DNA from: Lepidodermella squamata
Taxonomy: Eukaryota; Gastrotricha
DNA length: 64,000 nt
Reading direction: 5' to 3'
Assembly: GCA_047495785.1 (NCBI GenBank)
Contig: JBLDXI010000054.1
Location: forward strand, 186,001-250,000
The position numbers and the translations under genes were made by a program. This document shows, in pieces, positions 54,252 to 64,000 of the stretch (the first letter of the stretch is position 1; each line of letters starts with the position of its first letter). The notes beneath the pieces were generated by a model. It did not search any database. It saw only the letters and a program-made list of their open reading frames with translations, and was not told where the DNA came from.

Positions 54252-55427
54252 ATGGATTGTCTGATTTTGCCAGCATTTCTAATCTCCTGCATATTCCTGC
54301 GAAATGCCTTAGCTATACCAGCCAACAATGACAGTATTTGGACTTTCAATCCAACTTCAACGATTCTAAGCAACTGTAGGATAGGACCGACAGTCAATTC
54401 GCTGACTGAATTGGAAGGGGAGCCAACTCTCATCACATTAAAACTACAACCGAAGCTTTTGGTCGATATCGACGACGTTTCCGAAACGTTCACAGTCTAT
54501 GCGACACTTTTCGTCAACTATTTTTCAGCGTGCATTGCCGATTTGTACCGCAATGTATCGCGTAATGGTAGCGTCGAATGGCCGCGTGCCATATCTTATT
54601 TGTCACATGAGGATCCAACCTTGTACTGGTTTCCGGCTTTGTTCCACGATAATTCCATCGACAGCCCCGCTATGGTAGAAGGGTTTTATAAAATGCTGCG
54701 TGTGAAAATGATCGACGGCGAGTTTGGAATTGGCTTGATTGGAAAATTTGCGTCCTACTGCAATTTGGACATGACGTATTTCCCTTTCGATAATCAGGTG
54801 TGCCACATTGAATTCGTTCTCATGCAAAGCGAAACCTTGTCGAAAATCAGCATAGCAAAGTTCGCTTCTCATGACGCTCCGTTTCTAAAATCTAACTCTG
54901 GTTGGGAGCATGACATTTCGAAGCGCAACGTCACATTTGGGACCTTGCAATTAACCCCGCAAGTAAATTATTCTAGGGCTACTTTCAGCTTCGAATTCAA
55001 GCGGAAACCGCAGTATTTCTTGACTTATCTCTTCGCTCCTAGTGTACTCCTCGGCGTACTAATACTTTCGTCATTTCTCATCCCGGCCAAGGTTCCAGAT
55101 CGGCCTGTTTTCTCTTGCACGATTATGTTGGCAATTTTCGTCCTGCAAAAAAATCTTCAAGCTTCTCTGCCGAAAACGCCAAAGCCGATGGCCGCAGGCA
55201 TTTTCAGCCTATCCCAAGCTGTTCTCGCGACGCTGTGTGTCATTTACCAGTCAATGATGTGCGGATTCATTGCTCTGCTGCCGAAAGTTGCCAGGAAAAA
55301 GTACACGATTCTCGGTTACACAATTACTTGCTATCTGATAGTCGACGTCGTAGTATTTTCACTCACCTTCACAGCTTATTTGTTGTCAAATGTTCTAATT
55401 GGTTTTATTATGCTGCGGCTTTTCTGA
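54252..55427 (+). CDS. Short Cys-loop ligand-gated channel subunit D
   Basis: 391 residues, intronless, complete. Signal MDCLILPAFLISCIFLRNAL, Cys-loop CNLDMTYFPFDNQVC identical to A, M2 entry AKVPDRPVFSC (Lys where A and C have Glu), M3, a short loop and M4 ending RLF. Closest to A overall, yet physically next to C. The Glu-to-Lys change directly before M2 lies near the intracellular mouth of the pore, where charge influences ion selectivity in this family; the effect here is inference. Confidence 0.9.
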   Translation: MDCLILPAFLISCIFLRNALAIPANNDSIWTFNPTSTILSNCRIGPTVNSLTELEGEPTLITLKLQPKLLVDIDDVSETFTVYATLFVNYFSACIADLYRNVSRNGSVEWPRAISYLSHEDPTLYWFPALFHDNSIDSPAMVEGFYKMLRVKMIDGEFGIGLIGKFASYCNLDMTYFPFDNQVCHIEFVLMQSETLSKISIAKFASHDAPFLKSNSGWEHDISKRNVTFGTLQLTPQVNYSRATFSFEFKRKPQYFLTYLFAPSVLLGVLILSSFLIPAKVPDRPVFSCTIMLAIFVLQKNLQASLPKTPKPMAAGIFSLSQAVLATLCVIYQSMMCGFIALLPKVARKKYTILGYTITCYLIVDVVVFSLTFTAYLLSNVLIGFIMLRLF

Positions 55428-56027
55428 ACATGAAATGTTTTATAAATTGGACAGCAGTCATTTCGTTAGCGACGCGCCAAAGCAACCACTTTACTATTTA
55501 TAGATTTTTTTGGAAAGTACGTTCGACCATGAAACGTAAATTCAAATTACGATCAGTAGGATCAGTGCTCAAAAAGCAAAACGTACTTCGCCATTACGTT
55601 GGGCTCCCTAAAGTACGATCGAATGAGTCATCAAAGTGGTTGTTTCGGCGCGTCGCTAACGATATGCATATTAACCGCTGTGTTGAGTTGAGAGATGATT
55701 TATAATTAACGGTCCACCTTAAGAATAATTGGTAAGAAAACATATTTTGTAATGGTACCTAATGCCGCTGCAACAAATAAAATATTCGAAATCTGAGTTA
55801 GTAAATCATCAGTTCCAATAAGTGTTAGATATTATCGAAGGAATCACTGATTTTTTATTTAATTTAATAAATTTAATTTAATAGGAATGACAATAAAACG
55901 TCGGGATATAGTTAAATTATTACCAAATTATTGAATTCAGTACCAAATTATTCCAATCAGTTCAAATCTCAAATTTTAAAACCAGCGTTCAACCCTAACT
56001 CTAAAATAACTCTAATAACTCAAAAAG

Positions 56028-56713
56028 GTATATTTTCCCTTTTTGTACATAATTTCCTATTTACAGATTTCACGCTAAAGGTTGATGTTTTATATGGTTT
56101 AAAAATGTTTTTCTAGTTAATCGCGAGCTGAGACACCTACTGGGCATCATTTGACACATATGGGGTAGATCTATATACACAAAATTGGCGATATTCGTAT
56201 CGTACACAAATATCGTCGCACAAATGCGTATTAGGGATTTCATCCATGAGAACCTAGAATTTAGCTCCTAAAAAGTTTCATTTATTCTTGTCAATCACTT
56301 TCGCAAAACAAGTTTTTTGGCTATAAAATCTAGCTTCTCATGAGGGTGTAAATCTAGCGAAGGGTTATGGTTAGGGTTAGGGTTAGGGTTAGGGTTAGGG
56401 TTAGTTTAGGGTTTGGATCAGGGTTAGGATCAGGGTTAGGGTTAGCTTTGGGGCTTGGCCTCGATATGCAAGTGATAATTACGCAAAAACCCAGGGTAAT
56501 TATCTGATGGACAACATCCCTCGTACGCATCTGTGTACGATACGAATATCGCCAATTTTGTGTATATAGATCTACCCCATATGTGTCAAATGATGCCCAG
56601 TAGGTGTCTCAGCTCGCGATTAACTAGAAAAACATTTTTAAACCATATAAAACATCAACCTTTAGCGTGAAATCTGTAAATAGGAAATTATGTACAAAAA
56701 GGGAAAATATACC
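56028..56713. mobile_element. Palindromic element with ~180-bp arms around a TTAGGG core
   Basis: 56,028-56,207 is inverted almost perfectly at 56,532-56,713, from GGTATATTTTCCC at the outer ends to GATATTCGTATCGTACACA at the inner ends. The ~320-bp centre contains the interstitial telomere-like tract and no gene. The right outer end merges into a 32-bp tandem repeat whose unit begins inside the arm. Target duplication not visible. Probably a fold-back nonautonomous transposon. Confidence 0.75.
56361..56450. repeat. Interstitial TTAGGG tract
   Basis: About five perfect tandem TTAGGG units followed by degenerate ones (GTTTGGATCAGGG, TTAGGATCAGGG). The match is to the common metazoan telomere motif. 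It lies in the middle of the palindromic element. Confidence 0.9.
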
Positions 56714-56798
56714 ACATATTTATGTACAAATAGGGAATATATACCACATAATTATGTACAAATAGGGAAAATATACCACATAATTATGTACAAATAGG
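56687..56798. repeat. 32-bp tandem repeat, 3.5 copies
   Basis: The unit starts ATTATGTACAAATAGGG and ends ATATACCACATA; three full copies and a half copy. The first copy overlaps the outer end of the right palindrome arm. Confidence 0.9.
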
Positions 56799-56799
56799 C

Positions 56800-59700
56800 A
56801 CTCCGTTTTAATAAATTAGATTTTCGTTGATTAGCCTTTGCAAATTTGAAAAATCAGCAAAGTGAGGTTGGATGAACTTTGAATTTATCATCAAATTAAA
56901 CAGCGCGCACATATCAATTATAACAAGGTGGGTGCAATAATGTGTCGTACAAGAAAACGCTGCGAAATTTTAGCGAAAGGCGGCTAATTGGCGAGTCACG
57001 CAAAAGACGCGCTAAAACGCGCGCGCGGCTGTCACCTCGCAAAATTCAAGAATCCTCACCACTCGCGCGCGCGCGCTCACTTCTTCATACCTGTGCGCGC
57101 GATATATTATAGCAAGCGAGCAGTAGTGCTGATGATAGTAATGGAAAAGGACTGCGAGCTGTGCCACCAAAATGTCACCTCAGCGTGCGGTTAATATAAA
57201 GCGCGTGCTCGATTAAAATTTAACGCGCTGGCGTTATAAGAGTATCTACTGCGACTACGACTACTACAGGTACTACTACAGCATTCATACAACAATAAAC
57301 AATATGCACCAAAATTAAACCGGCTGACACCTGTGCTTCAAACTTCAAAGAGCAATAAAGGCCATTGACAGTATTGCTATATATCGCGCTACGCCTCGCG
57401 TGGCACGCGCCGATGCGCATCGTCTCCGCATGCGCATATAATAGTCTCCGTTTCTTGTTACATGCTACGCTGAAACAATAATACCCGCGTTGTGCTGTGT
57501 TGACATCAAACACTATGAAGGCCCCTTTTATTTTACAGCTGCATCATAGTAGGTAAAAGTAACAATAATTACTTGTTCATTGTTGTTGTATTGTTTTTAG
57601 CAGTATTTAGAGGCTAAACAACTGTGGCGTAATAATCGCGAGTCGCCATCGCATTTATATATATTTGTTGCTTCTTCATGAAGAATAACAACCTGTGCAG
57701 GCAGTGGTTCCGCGGTATATTCCTTTGTTCAAACTGCTTAGCCATTTTAGACCTTATTATGAAACATTCAAATTTAATTCTAGAAACTCGGCTTTTGAGC
57801 TAACTATTTTTGAAAATAATTTCAAGAATTTTTATATTTTCTAGGATTTTTGGTCCTGGATTAGCAATAATTAATATTTAGCCCAATTTCCCAGTGATTT
57901 TCCGAATATTTCCGGTCAGTTAAAAAATTTCGGAAAAATTAGAAAATGTTTATTATGAAAAATTCCATGTTTTTCCCAGGCTGATTTCGAGCCTTATTCA
58001 CCTTGATACGTTCATCTAGGCAGTTAATTTAAATTTCAAAAAATTACAAAAAATTGCAGTAATTTGTTTCATTCAATTTTCATCTTTATTAATTTCTTTG
58101 CTATAAAGTATAATTATTTAAATTTACTTCACGAAATGTTCCCCTGAAAAATCCCGATATTTTTCCAAAGACTTTCACCGTTCTGTGATTACATGGAATA
58201 ATTTTTCAAGTCGAACTTTTCCGCCTAATTTTTTAGCAATTTTTCCCGATCTTCAAAAACTGAGTAAAATTTAGGAAAAAAGTATTTTCTTTATTATAAA
58301 AGTAACATTGATTAATTGGATGTTCCCACCAATTTTGAGTCTCGTTTCCTTTCTAACCTTTACTTCTTTTTTTGCCTTCATTCTTCTAGGTTTTTCATCT
58401 AAAATGTTCAAAATGTTTTGAAAAATTCACCGTAACTCGATTAACCGGAATTTCGTCCTTATTATTAATGCATTTAATTTTCTTCGCGAAGATTTATATG
58501 AAAAATCCCAATATCTTTCCTAAGAATTTCACCGCTCCATGTATTTTTTATGTGATTACATAAAATAATTTCTCAAGTCAAACTTGTCCCCCGAAGTTCT
58601 TTATATGCGAGCTAGCATTGCATTTTCAGGTGCAGTGTATAGATGACGGCGCCATGCGGTCGCCTGCGTGACGCGTGTGGTGTGAAAAAATGGCTGAGCT
58701 CAAACGTGGATTATACACTCTCACCGTCCAAATTACAAAGGATCTTTTTCCACATATATTTTTTTCATTTCCCCCTCGTAATAATAATAATGAAAAATGC
58801 GTGTAATAAAACACTCGTTATGATATTAATCATACATTTTTTTCACTATACCCATACAGCATAAGAGCTCGAGTTGAAAAATCCTTATAGCAAAACGTGT
58901 AATATTAATGCGTAAGGTCACACGATTTTTTAGTCAATAATTCCGCTCGGCTTTTATACGTATGCACATATCACTTGTGTGCATAATGCCTCACATTTTT
59001 TTGCGCGCCAGTCAATAATTTTTTTTACGCTCCCGACACCTGGGAAATATAGTAGACAGTTCAATTTCCAGAAATTATATTCTGATTTTTTCTCAGATAA
59101 ATGTATATGAGCTGTATGGCTGGTTTTTTTCATTTCCCTTTTTTACCATATTTTTTTTCTAAATTTTCGTTGAATTATGAGAAAATTATGACACCCATTT
59201 TTTGTAGAAAAAAAGCAGGTGAAGAGATTTATTTGCGCATTATTATGCATGCGACGCGCATACGCGTAGTGATTAATACCTAATAATAATAAAAATATTA
59301 CGCGCTATTCAAAAATGCAGGCACCGAGCCCATTTTGCAGCGTTGCACGACGACCAATCGACCAATAATATTCATCATCACTACTCGCACTAGCCTGCTA
59401 TATGCCATATAGTATTTATTTGGCAACAGAAAAACTGCGTAAAAAATGCCCAGGTGTAGTATAGTAAGTATATTTCATCGCTAGAAATCGCGGCAGACGA
59501 TCTATTGACGGTATCTTGTTAGATGAATGCTGAAAGCTGAATAACCCTTCTAATTTTCTTAATATAGGATTTTTACAAAAATAATAAATTATTTTCATCA
59601 CGTGAAAGGTTGTTTATACGTTGTAGTCTTACTCCGGCTTGGTTGCGCGTGACAAAAAGTTGTCAAAATTTGCTATCTGTGTGGGCCTTGTTTACTTACC

Positions 59701-59940
59701 TTGAAAGATTTGCGTTAATAATTACGCATTTTTCTTCAATTATACTTACACGAGGATAAATTGCCCCATCAGCTTGCCCCAGTTTTGTCCAATTTTATAA
59801 TTTTTTTTAAATATTTAGAAAAATTCAAAATATCCCATTAATTCCATTAATCATTATTCATAAAATAAATATTTTCTATAGATTTATTACAAAAGTTTTG
59901 TGTCGAGAAGAAAGCGCGAGAGCAAATTTTAATTTGTTGT
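56800..59940. other. AT-rich intergenic DNA
   Basis: No gene supported. A GC-alternating patch (CGCGCGCGC words) lies at ~57,000-57,090, and short inverted and low-complexity A/T tracts continue to the start of the Rho-like gene. The small open frames here lack paralogues or motifs. The last ~300 bp should include its promoter. Confidence 0.5.
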
Positions 59941-59944
59941 AAAA

Positions 59945-62895
59945 ATGGCCGCCGCTTCGGTTCAAATCAGCCTGAACAGCGGCACTAAGAGCGGCGAGCC
60001 CAACAACCCATCAGACACCTCCCACCACGAAGTTTCTTCCAGCCAAAGCTACCCGGACTACATCGAGGGCCAAGTCGCCGCTCAGTTGGTCCGCGACGCC
60101 ATCCGCGCCTTCGACCCGGATGACTCAGACTCGAATGACGCGCCGTCCCGCTTCCAGACCTCGGACAGTGCTGATGCTTTAGCGAACCCTTTATCGCCTC
60201 CTCTGTCCAACAACGACTCGAACCACGGCCCTCTCGATAGCCCTAGAAGGCAGGAAACTGCGAATTTAGTTTCGACAGAAGACGAGCTGGACGAAGAACT
60301 AGCGGCCTTAGTCGATGAAGATGAGGTGCAGTTGCTGGAGCAAAGCCTCGATGCTTCAGGCAATGGCCGGCTGAGGGAGGATGAAGAGTTGCTGTTGGGC
60401 GAGGACCCGAATGCCGAATCTATCGATCTTCCATTACCACCAGCCTCGCTACTCACGTCTGATCCTGAGCATGACGCGAAATCGCCGGAAGTCCATCATA
60501 TTGTCTCATCAGAATCAGACCAAATTCAACCAAGCGTGACGGTCCCTAAGCTTGAACTGGAGTCAAGTTTAGACCCCGTTTCAACATCACCCGTGCTCGA
60601 AGTCGAGGAATCACCTCACATTCAGTCAAGCGTGACGCCAGTTTCGGCTGAGCCAGCCGTTCAAATCGAAGTATTCCATCAAATTATAGGCGAACCGGAC
60701 CAAATCCAGTCACCTGTGACGGAAGCTAAACCTCAAACTGAATCTGTTCAGCCAACTGTGGCGGAACCTGAACCCACCTTAACCCATCAATTTATCGGTG
60801 GGAGTGATTCCCCGAGGCTTGATTTGAAGAGCCCGGAGCCGAATTTCACTGATATCGCCGATCCGCAATTCTTGACTGATACGTCAAAATCCGAGGACGA
60901 AAGCGAGACAGTTCTAGCTGAAGATCACCCAAGCGTGATCGACGTGGTAGATTCACAACAGGTGACTCTCGATGTGAAACCCGAGCCAGTCTACGAGAAT
61001 ATACCCGAAAAAACCGATTCTCCAGTACGACCACCGAGAGGCCATCGAAGGACTCCGTCGATGCCTTTGGAAGTTCTCAAATTCGAAGTAGACCCTCGAG
61101 ACACCTTCACACCCCCTATTGCACCCAGGCGGCATAAGAAAACCGCGTCTTTGGTCCAGGCTGAAGCTAGGCTGGAATACGACCCGATTAATCCAAGAAG
61201 TCGAACTGCTGAACCGCCCGTGGCGAGTCCGGTCGATGAACCACCCCCTGTTGCCCCGGCCCGGTCGAAAAAGCCTCAGGTCGAGCAAACAGTGGTCACG
61301 CAGGAGCAACTCGTCGCTGAGTTGAAGGAGGTTCTTAAGAAAAAAGACCGTTATGTAGAAGTTGTACCTGAAAATGTTCGTGTTATTGAACAGGAGGTTG
61401 TTGTTGCTCAAGAGCCGAGTGTCATTGTCATAACGGAACAGCCTGGCGCATCGCAATCGCCGAGACGCTTGGTTGAAATTGCGTTGGTTGGCGATGCCGG
61501 GGTTCCGTCCAAGTTGGCCCTCAGCCAACACGCCAGTGGCGACTCAAAATCTGTGCCTAGTTCAGTTAATTTTAACATAACGGTCGATGGTGCTGAGGTG
61601 GCCTTGTTGGTTCACAACAACGGGGCGGTGGCAGGGGATGACGCTGCCTTACAGTCCAGGTCTGCCTTCAAACAGGTTGATGTTGTAGTAGGCTGTTTTG
61701 CCATGGATAATGCTCAATCGCTGGAGAACCTCAAGAAGCGGTGGATACCCGAGGTAAGTGCGATTTTAGTTCTTTGAGATTCATTTAATGCTTATTTGCA
61801 CATAGGTGAAGAAACTCTTAATTAGATAAAGTCTTAGTTGAGCTTTTGTTGATATTGCAATCATACATCCGGGAAGACATTTTAGTTTCCGTTATAAATT
61901 TCAGTTGAGTTTATTTGAATTTGGATTCTTATCATTTTAACAGTACTCTAATGATTCTTTTGGACTGAGGACTGAGCTTTATATTAACGAATTGACACGA
62001 ATCTCTCCTACAAATTTATCATTGACCATTTTTCATTTTGTCATTTTTTTCAATAATAATGATGAATAAATGTATAATTATGTGTAGCTTTTTTACTTTT
62101 CACACATTTAAATTTCATTCATCAAAATGCGCATTTCAATTTTCTGGTCCATAAGGCATTAGCTATTCATAAAGTTTTGCTCACGTAATAGGATGGGAGC
62201 TCACAAGGGACAAAAAGCTCCAAGCCCATTTTCCTTGAATTTTTCTGATGCTCGGTTCAAGAAACTCAATCGAGGTCGGTCATTTTTCTGAAAAATCAAT
62301 AGGGAACTTTTTATGCAAGATTGGCAACCAGCCATCCAACCTTTCTTGGTGCCACATAGTCTAATACCTATTTTTACTAAAATTCCTTAAATTCTTCGTT
62401 TTTCTACCTATCCCGTTCTTTTCTCTTCTCTGAATATAGGTTCGAGCAGCACGGCCTGGAATACCGATTATTCTTGCAGCAGAGCGCTTTCAGCCGCGTG
62501 TGGTGAGAACCGAAACCGACGACTCGTCTTCGGGCTCGTCATCAGACGAAGAATCAACCGCTTCTTCAAACCTGCACGTGCACCACCACGTAAAAGTATT
62601 AACCCAAGCCGAGTGCCAAGCCGCAGCCAAAGAACTCGGAGCAGCCGGGTTCGTAGAATACGTCAAACCGCAAAGCAATACGCCAAACAGCAAAAAGCAA
62701 GGAGATATCAAGCTAGATATCAAACAAGTTTTCGAGGCAGCTGTCCGAGCGTTTTCAGCACACGAGGCTGAAATCATCCACAACACCTCGGCGACAATAA
62801 GTGGCGATGCTACGGCTCAAAATGCCATGAAACCTGAAGTCCCAGCCGCTGCGATTCAGACGCCGGCTAAAAAGCGATGTTGCTCAGTTATGTGA
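59945..62895 (+). CDS. Rho-like pseudo-GTPase with long disordered head and CaaX tail
   Basis: Two exons, 59945-61753 and 62440-62895; 603 + 151 codons, 754 residues, start ATGGCCGCC in good context. Residues ~1-500 are acidic, Pro/Ser-rich and probably disordered, with three related Pro-basic-Ser/Thr motifs (PVRPPRGHRRTPS, PPIAPRRHKKTAS, PPPVAPARSKKP). Residues ~505-754 follow a Rho fold: LVEIALVGDAGVPSK (P-loop position), VDVVVGCFAMDNAQSLENL and KKRWIPEVRAARPGIPIIL, then TQAECQAAAKELGAAGFVEY, VFEAAVRAF and the terminal KKRCCSVM. GTP-binding signatures are lost: GxxxxGK(S/T) is GDAGVPSK, DTAGQE is not visible, and the (N/T)KxD position reads AERF. The polybasic-CaaX end (CSVM) predicts prenylation and membrane attachment. 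Probably a membrane adaptor, not a switch. The intron is in phase 0 within the G domain. Confidence 0.75.
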
Positions 62896-63555
62896 GCAGG
62901 TCAAAATGTCAAAATTATTTACATTATTCAAAATCTTAAGCTATGCCATAACAAATTATATCAAATTTTTATGAAATTAAATAGTATTTATCAAAACTGA
63001 ATGTTGTGAATATTTGTGAACTTATGGCCTTATTATATTGAATCATGACTTGAAACCAAAACCGCATTGTGCTCTTGAATCGCTGCTCTATATACATCTT
63101 GCCATTCTTTCCTGGGCATTTTCTCGTTTTTTTTCTGTAAATTTTCACATGATGCATTGTGCAAGATGATATATATCTGTATGCATGTCTACGTGTGTAA
63201 TTGGCGCAGCGTTAGCGCTTATATATTTCCGTTCAATTTCGTTCCATCTCGGCGAGGTCTCGATATTACGACAGAACAATAAAAATTTGAAGATTTCTTA
63301 ATTGTGGGTCTTCTCAAATTTCTGAAACGCAGGTGGCTTGTCACATCGATAAATCTATGGAGACATACAGAGTTGCTGAACCTACCACGTGACGGAACCC
63401 CATCACTTGAAGTCAAGTCACATTTTATTTATGTCTCAGGTTCGTGGGAAACAAGGCGAATAGCTCTGTACCGTGTCCATGTAGTTCTTATGTTATTACT
63501 GTAGCAGCGACTAGTAACGTTCTATAATCATTTTTTTGCATTTTCTACAATCATT

Positions 63556-63864
63556 ATGAGGGCCGTTATTGCTATTGCTGCTCTTATTGCAGTCGCCTTG
63601 GCTGCCCCACGGAAGAAACCAGGTAATTTAGCTCTATAAATTCACGCTGAATAATTAAATCCTGTTATAGACATCGCATGCCCAGATAGATTTACAGGAT
63701 TTTCGCTAATAAGGCTCTTTGCTGCGATGGCAACGCTAACCCGCTCAATTGGGGACGGAAATGCTGTGGCAAAGCTGCTTACAAACCTTTAATTCAGCAG
63801 TGTTGCAATTGCGCTGTTCTTCCGATTCTCACTGGCAAAAAGAATTGCTTCACAGAGGAACCAA
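63556..63864 (+). CDS. Start of a small secreted di-cysteine (galaxin-like) protein; frame uncertain
   Basis: Exon 1 (63,556-63,622) encodes a clear signal peptide, MRAVIAIAALIAVALAAPRKK. After a 48-bp intron, exon 2 (63,671-63,864, donor GTAAGT) contains the Cys-rich reading ALCCDGNANP, GRKCCGKAAYKP, LIQQCCNCAV, with CC pairs spaced as in galaxin-type proteins. That reading is not in phase with exon 1: the phase set by the signal exon gives DIACPDRFTGFS and then runs to a stop in LLTNL. A one-base lesion near 63,705-63,712, or an unseen splice choice, is needed. The gene continues to the right. Confidence 0.45.
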
Positions 63865-64000
63865 GTAAGTATTGAACCATAATTGGTTGCAATGGAAGTC
63901 TGAGGCTAGTTTCTAGGTTGTGAGTTATTGAGGGTTTGAAATTAGTATATCTTAAGTTATACTACTGCATTTCCTCAATTTAAACAAATAATAGACTTCT

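Noticed and set aside
56361-56450. A true chromosome end
   Set aside because: Only about five perfect units, inside a palindrome, with receptor genes on one side and a Rho-like gene on the other.
56988-57194. 68-codon frame in the CGCG-rich patch
   Set aside because: Produced by GC-alternating repeats; no motif or paralogue.
60953-61531. 192-codon minus-strand frame
   Set aside because: Antisense of the Pro-rich head of the Rho-like gene; no independent support.
1-64000. CRISPR arrays, operons with ribosome-binding sites, or prophage
   Set aside because: Spliced metazoan genes throughout; the tandem repeats found have no spacer-repeat structure.

Overview
The window is nuclear DNA from a compact animal genome. 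The evidence is many spliced genes with introns of about 45-60 bp, a C-rich acceptor such as TTTCAG, metazoan-only families (Cys-loop receptors, a GABA-B-like receptor, homeodomains, a Rho-like protein with a CaaX end), a canonical metazoan tRNA-Glu, and a short interstitial TTAGGG tract. TTAGGG argues against chromadorean nematodes and arthropods. I cannot name the species; a minute invertebrate with a dense, transposon-punctuated genome fits best.

Layout. (1) 0.2-24 kb: a duplicated neuroreceptor region. Three paralogues of an unusual Cys-loop receptor lie on the minus strand (5.66-1.10, 13.99-7.53 and 23.99-20.52 kb). Each has a signal peptide, two tandem copies of an unrecognised four-exon ectodomain, a Ser/Thr-rich linker and then a complete pentameric-channel subunit. 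The first is intact, the second has a 1.3 kb inverted-repeat element inside exon 8, and the third carries a frameshift in its linker. A short Cys-loop receptor (15.4 kb, plus) has a truncated relative at 0.5 kb. (2) 16.8-29.7 kb: five genes for proteins made of serial homeodomain-like units, two with four units and three with seven or eight, one of them broken. Each unit spans an exon junction at a fixed phase-0 position. (3) 29.8-41 kb: a chymotrypsin-like protease, an intronless GABA-B-like class C receptor, a secreted cysteine-rich EB-like protein, a divergent multi-exon Cys-loop subunit and a tRNA-Glu(UUC). (4) 41-55.5 kb: four tandem short Cys-loop receptors, one frameshifted. The array is interrupted by a complete Ginger-type DNA transposon (43,646-49,230) with ~0.32 kb inverted repeats, an AAAT target duplication and a spliced DDE integrase. 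(5) 55.5-64 kb: AT-rich intergenic DNA with a palindromic element around a TTAGGG tract, then a Rho-like pseudo-GTPase with a 500-residue disordered head and a CaaX tail, and the start of a small galaxin-like secreted gene.

The window thus holds ten Cys-loop receptor loci, beside a metabotropic receptor and a homeodomain cluster. The receptors look like a fast-evolving, lineage-expanded family with repeated duplication, transposon hits and pseudogenisation. Exon models were built by hand from splice sites and paralogue comparison. Where I summed exon lengths (extended receptor 1, the 37 kb receptor, two long and two short homeodomain genes, the Ginger integrase, the Rho-like gene) the total is an exact multiple of three. 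No family assignment was checked against a database.
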